DNA of 64,000 nucleotides, from assembly GCF_009730915.1 (NCBI RefSeq), contig NC_052475.1, positions 2,108,001-2,172,000 on the forward strand, in the 5' to 3' direction. The DNA is from Dioscorea cayenensis subsp. rotundata. Lineage: Eukaryota > Streptophyta > Magnoliopsida > Dioscoreales > Dioscoreaceae. This document shows positions 60,955-64,000 of this stretch, piece by piece. The position numbers and the translations under genes were made by a program. Numbering within the stretch: position 1 is the stretch's first letter; the number at the start of each line of letters is the position of its first letter. The notes under the pieces are model-generated. The model was not told the origin of the DNA. It did no database searches and saw only the letters and a list, made by a program, of their open reading frames with translations.

Positions 60955-61415
60955 ATTACATTAAATTTGGATTTTTTTTAATAACAATCACCCTAGGGAA
61001 AAAAAGTAAATCTACTAACCATAAGGAAAAAAGTAAATTTTAATTCAGATTATAGCTTTTTCTTTTTGTTTTTTGTTTGTTTAATGGTTTGTTTGTTTGG
61101 CTTTTGTTATTTTTAATAAAACAATAATTTATCTATTTTATTAAAAAAAAATAACCATATATTGTAAGCTAATTATAATAATTACATTAAATTTGGATTT
61201 TTTTAATAACAATCACCCTAGGGAAAAAAAGTAAATCTACTAACCATAAGGAAAAAAGTAAATTTTAATTCATATTATAGCTTTTTCTTTTTGTTTTTTG
61301 TTTGTTTCATGGTTTGTTTGTTTTGGCTTTTTGTTATTTTTTTAATAAAACAATAATTTATCTATTTTATTAAAAAAAAAAACCATATATTGTAAGCTAA
61401 TTATAATAATTTTCA
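60955..61415. repeat. Direct tandem duplication, 236-bp period
   Basis: Two near-identical copies (60955-61190, 61191-61415) of a unit starting ATTACATTAAATTTGG and containing 'aacaatcaccctagggaaaa' and 'aaccatatattgtaagctaa'. Only a few substitutions and run-length differences, so the duplication is recent. Non-coding. Confidence 0.92.
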
Positions 61416-62089
61416 AACACATTACAGTGATGATTTCTGACATTTCACTATATATATATCTATATAAAGTAAAAAATAATAATAACAACGAGTGAAAGTA
61501 TGAAACTCACGGTTCAGAGAGAGAAAAAAAAAAACAGGTCCGACTGAAAGTAGAAGAAGCTTGACAAAACAAAATCACATTATCAACATCCACGGTCCAC
61601 ACAACCCATCACATCGCCCACACAAAATCAACAGCCAAGATCTCCCCATCACTCCGCTTTGAAGTTCCATAGTCATACCTTTCCATTTCCCAATTAAAAT
61701 AAATAAATAAATAAATAAATAAAAGGCACCCTTCAATTCATCCCCTAATAAAAAACTAAAATAAAATATTTTCAAAGGCCCACAACCTTTTAATAGTTTT
61801 ATAACTTTTATACACGTTGCTCATTATTTGTCAAAAGACAACCTTTTCATCGGAACCGTATGCTTCAACCATGAAACTATTGAAAATAATTACATCCCCA
61901 TTCTTTCTCTTTCTATCTCCAAACTCATATTTATAATTTCATATATTTAAATAACATAAATTATATGTATATATTTCTCTCTCTAAAGTTGAGCCGCAAA
62001 AGCACAAAAGGTTCAATAAAAATATTTTCTTTGGGGTCCCATCCCGCCACTAAAATAACATATGTTAGAGCAGTCAAACCATGTGTGTG

Positions 62090-62130
<41 letters not shown>

Positions 62131-62246
62131 TCAACTCCTCTCATTCACTCCTTATATTTTCAAGTTTCTCTCTTGCTCTTCTTCTTCTTCTTCTTCTTCC
62201 CTCTTCAAAGACTTCAAGATCTTTTAGCTTTCCATCATAACCAAAC
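61416..62246 (+). promoter_or_regulatory. Upstream region of the phospholipase gene
   Basis: Ends in a (CT)n tract (62090-62116), a TATATATATATA stretch (62117-62130) and a pyrimidine-rich leader (cttcttcttcttcttccctc) just before aaacATGG at 62247. The arrangement is that of a plant promoter and short 5' UTR. 61416-61860 shows nothing else recognisable. Confidence 0.5.
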
Positions 62247-63420
62247 ATGGCTGCTTCTTCACTCTGCACATCAAAACTAAACTTATGTGCGAAGGAAAGT
62301 AGTATTCGAAGAATTTCGACAAAGGTTACTAATGTCTTAATGTCACGACCAATGACTAAAACTGTTACTGTGACTACGGTGGCTACCACGTCACTGAGAG
62401 AAACAAAGAAGCCGGAAATCAAACCGGTGCTTGCGAGCGTTTGGAAGGAGATTCAAGGAACTGATGATTGGGAGGATCTAATGGAACCATTGAATCCTTT
62501 ACTCAGAGATGAGATAGTGAGGTACGGTGAGTTCGTTAGCGCTTGTTACAAGGCTTTCGATCTCGAACCGGGCTCAAAACGATACTTGAATTGCAAGTAT
62601 GGGAGAAAAAACATGTTTGCTGAGGTAGGGATGGAGAAACCTGGCTATAATGTTGTGAAATATATTTATGCCACGCCGGACATCAGCATTCCCATGCAAA
62701 GCACGGCGTGCTGTGGCCGGTGGATCGGTTATGTCGCGGTTTCTAATGATGAGGAAACAAAGAGACTGGGCAGAAGAGATATACTTGTTTCTTTCCGGGG
62801 AACGGTGACTCAGTCTGAGTGGATTGCCAACTTCATGAGCTCACTCACTCCTGCCATGTTAGACCCTACTGATGACCGGTTAGAAGTTCAGGTTGAGACT
62901 GGTTTTTTCAATCTTTATTCTTCTGATGATAGCACATGTAAGTTCAGCCAGGGGAGTTGCAGACAACAGTTAATGTCTGAGATTTCAAGAATGATTAACA
63001 AGTATAAAGGTGAAGAAATGAGTATAACTTTAGCCGGACATAGCTTGGGTAGTTCTTTAGCAACTTTGCTTGGCTATGATCTTGCTGAACTTAGGCTGAA
63101 TAGAGATGGCAATAATGAAATACAAATCACAGTGTAATCATTCGAGGGACGAGAGTCGGCAATTCTGAATTCAAGAAGAGGTGTGAAGAACTCGGAGTTA
63201 AAGTTTTGAGAGTGGTGAATGTAAATGACCGGCCGGTAACGAAGCTGCCCTGAGTTTTCCTCAATGAAAATTCAAGAGTTCTTGGGGGAAGTTTGAGCTT
63301 CCATGGAGTTGCTCATGTTATACACATGTTGGAGTTGAGCTTGCTCTTGATTTCTTCGAGATGGAAAACCCTACCTGTGTTCATGATCTTGATGCTTACA
63401 TTGGCCTGTTGAAGTGCCCG
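62247..63420 (+). pseudogene. Class I phospholipase A1 (PLA1-I/DAD1 family), broken 3' half
   Basis: The family releases fatty acids from chloroplast galactolipids and phospholipids, feeding jasmonate synthesis. Codons 1-296 are open (62247-63137): a Ser/Thr/Lys-rich plastid transit-like start, [59 protein letters not shown], and the lipase elbow [20 protein letters not shown] with the nucleophile Ser. Then TAA (63135-63137) replaces the expected Tyr codon of YSFGGPRVGN, one base is missing near 63146, TGA interrupts LPGVF at 63251-63253, and another base is missing near 63295. Beyond these, [20 protein letters not shown] and HVGVELALDFFEMENPTCVH are still readable, including the catalytic His region; homology ends near 63420. 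The wording [13 protein letters not shown] suggests the PLA1-I-alpha (DONGLE-like) clade, from memory. A short truncated product remains possible; sequencing error is not excluded. Confidence 0.85.
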
Positions 63421-64000
63421 AATATGGAGCAAATGAGCGAAGATGGTGAAACGTTCAATCTTTTCCACAAGTTGATGGAGAGCTTCTCTTTTCAGAAATT
63501 TGTAATTAATTATGCATGGCCTTGGCATCAAGCTGCAACATATGTGTCGGTTTGAACCTTCCCAGATCTTCCTTTCCTCAGCTGCGGTCACTGATCTGTC
63601 CTCCGGAACAGCCTGAACTTGTAGTTAAGATCAAGTGCCACACACAAGAAACACAACAAGGAGGAAGAGGGACAAAACAAGCACTCAAAAAACCCCACAC
63701 ACCCTTTTCTTCTACTATTTTTTTAGTTCATACATCAAAAGAAACCCAACGATAAAGCTCAAGAAAACTCAACACAAGAGCAGTACGAAGATAAAGATAA
63801 TGTCATAAAGAAATGTCAGTCTAGAGATCTGAAGCATTAACACCAAATCTCGTCTAATATACCCGCTTCTCGGAACCATGCAACAAGGAATGCAAACCAC
63901 GTGCTTTGGCGTAGAATATGTCCTGCTGGCATTAATTTAAGGAACGATAAGACTAAACGATATCTGCCCCTCCATTCAATGAACCTCGTATGGATTATGC
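63421..64000. other. Downstream region, no gene seen
   Basis: After the last lipase-like codons the open frame (to 63555) has no family resemblance. The rest shows no coding or RNA gene. Confidence 0.55.

Overview
The window is nuclear DNA from a flowering plant. It holds split genes with plant-type introns, plant-only protein families (a U-box/ARM ubiquitin ligase, an NT-C2 protein, a chloroplast-type class I phospholipase A1), nuclear-type tRNA genes, fragments that look plastid-derived, and many plant transposons. A monocot is my best guess. It rests on weak evidence: the MITE types, the feel of the proteins, and a short interstitial telomere-like tract made of hexamers. The DNA is very AT-rich and gene-poor.

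Layout. 1-13.1 kb has no recognisable gene. It holds a candidate copia-type solo LTR (121-1559), promoter-like GC islands, MITE remnants, microsatellites and the telomere-like tract. 13.16-19.17 kb is one PIF/Harbinger transposon with TAA duplications, an ORF1 (Myb/SANT-like) and a decayed DDE transposase. It sits in the upstream region of the next gene. 19.9-24.0 kb is an eight-exon NT-C2 protein gene on the + strand that appears to use two GC-AG introns. 24.0-31.1 kb records a local duplication: the NT-C2 gene and an AK7-like adenylate kinase gene (- strand) face each other tail to tail, and parts of each 3' end are present twice. The decayed NT-C2 copy was later hit by a tRNA-derived SINE with a 13-bp duplication. 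31.4-32.4 kb holds two MITEs. 33.2-37.6 kb is a transposon-like block encoding a Ulp1 (C48) protease broken by one homopolymer frameshift. Two tandem tRNA-Leu(UAA) genes follow.

39.3-43.4 kb is an apparently intact U-box/ARM E3 ligase gene, followed by tRNA-Lys(CUU). Beyond it lie a displaced copy of an AK7-like intron segment, a complete Pack-MULE-like element carrying a PPR gene fragment (44403-45650), LINE fragments and a diverged LTR-like block. 50-55 kb is AT-rich repeat DNA with a SINE and two plastid-like pieces. 55.0-60.4 kb is a nest: a long-TIR element carrying fragments of a peroxisomal dienoyl-CoA isomerase gene, split by a 2.76-kb solo LTR with GGGAG duplications, and directly abutted by a second element with related ends. 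The window closes with a phospholipase A1 gene whose first 296 codons are open but whose 3' half is broken by several lesions.

Three protein genes look functional: NT-C2, AK7-like and U-box. The AK7-like protein has a degenerate P-loop and may not be an active kinase. No CRISPR, operon or prokaryotic feature is present. Exon borders were placed by eye from splice sites, reading frame and remembered family sequence; no search was run.
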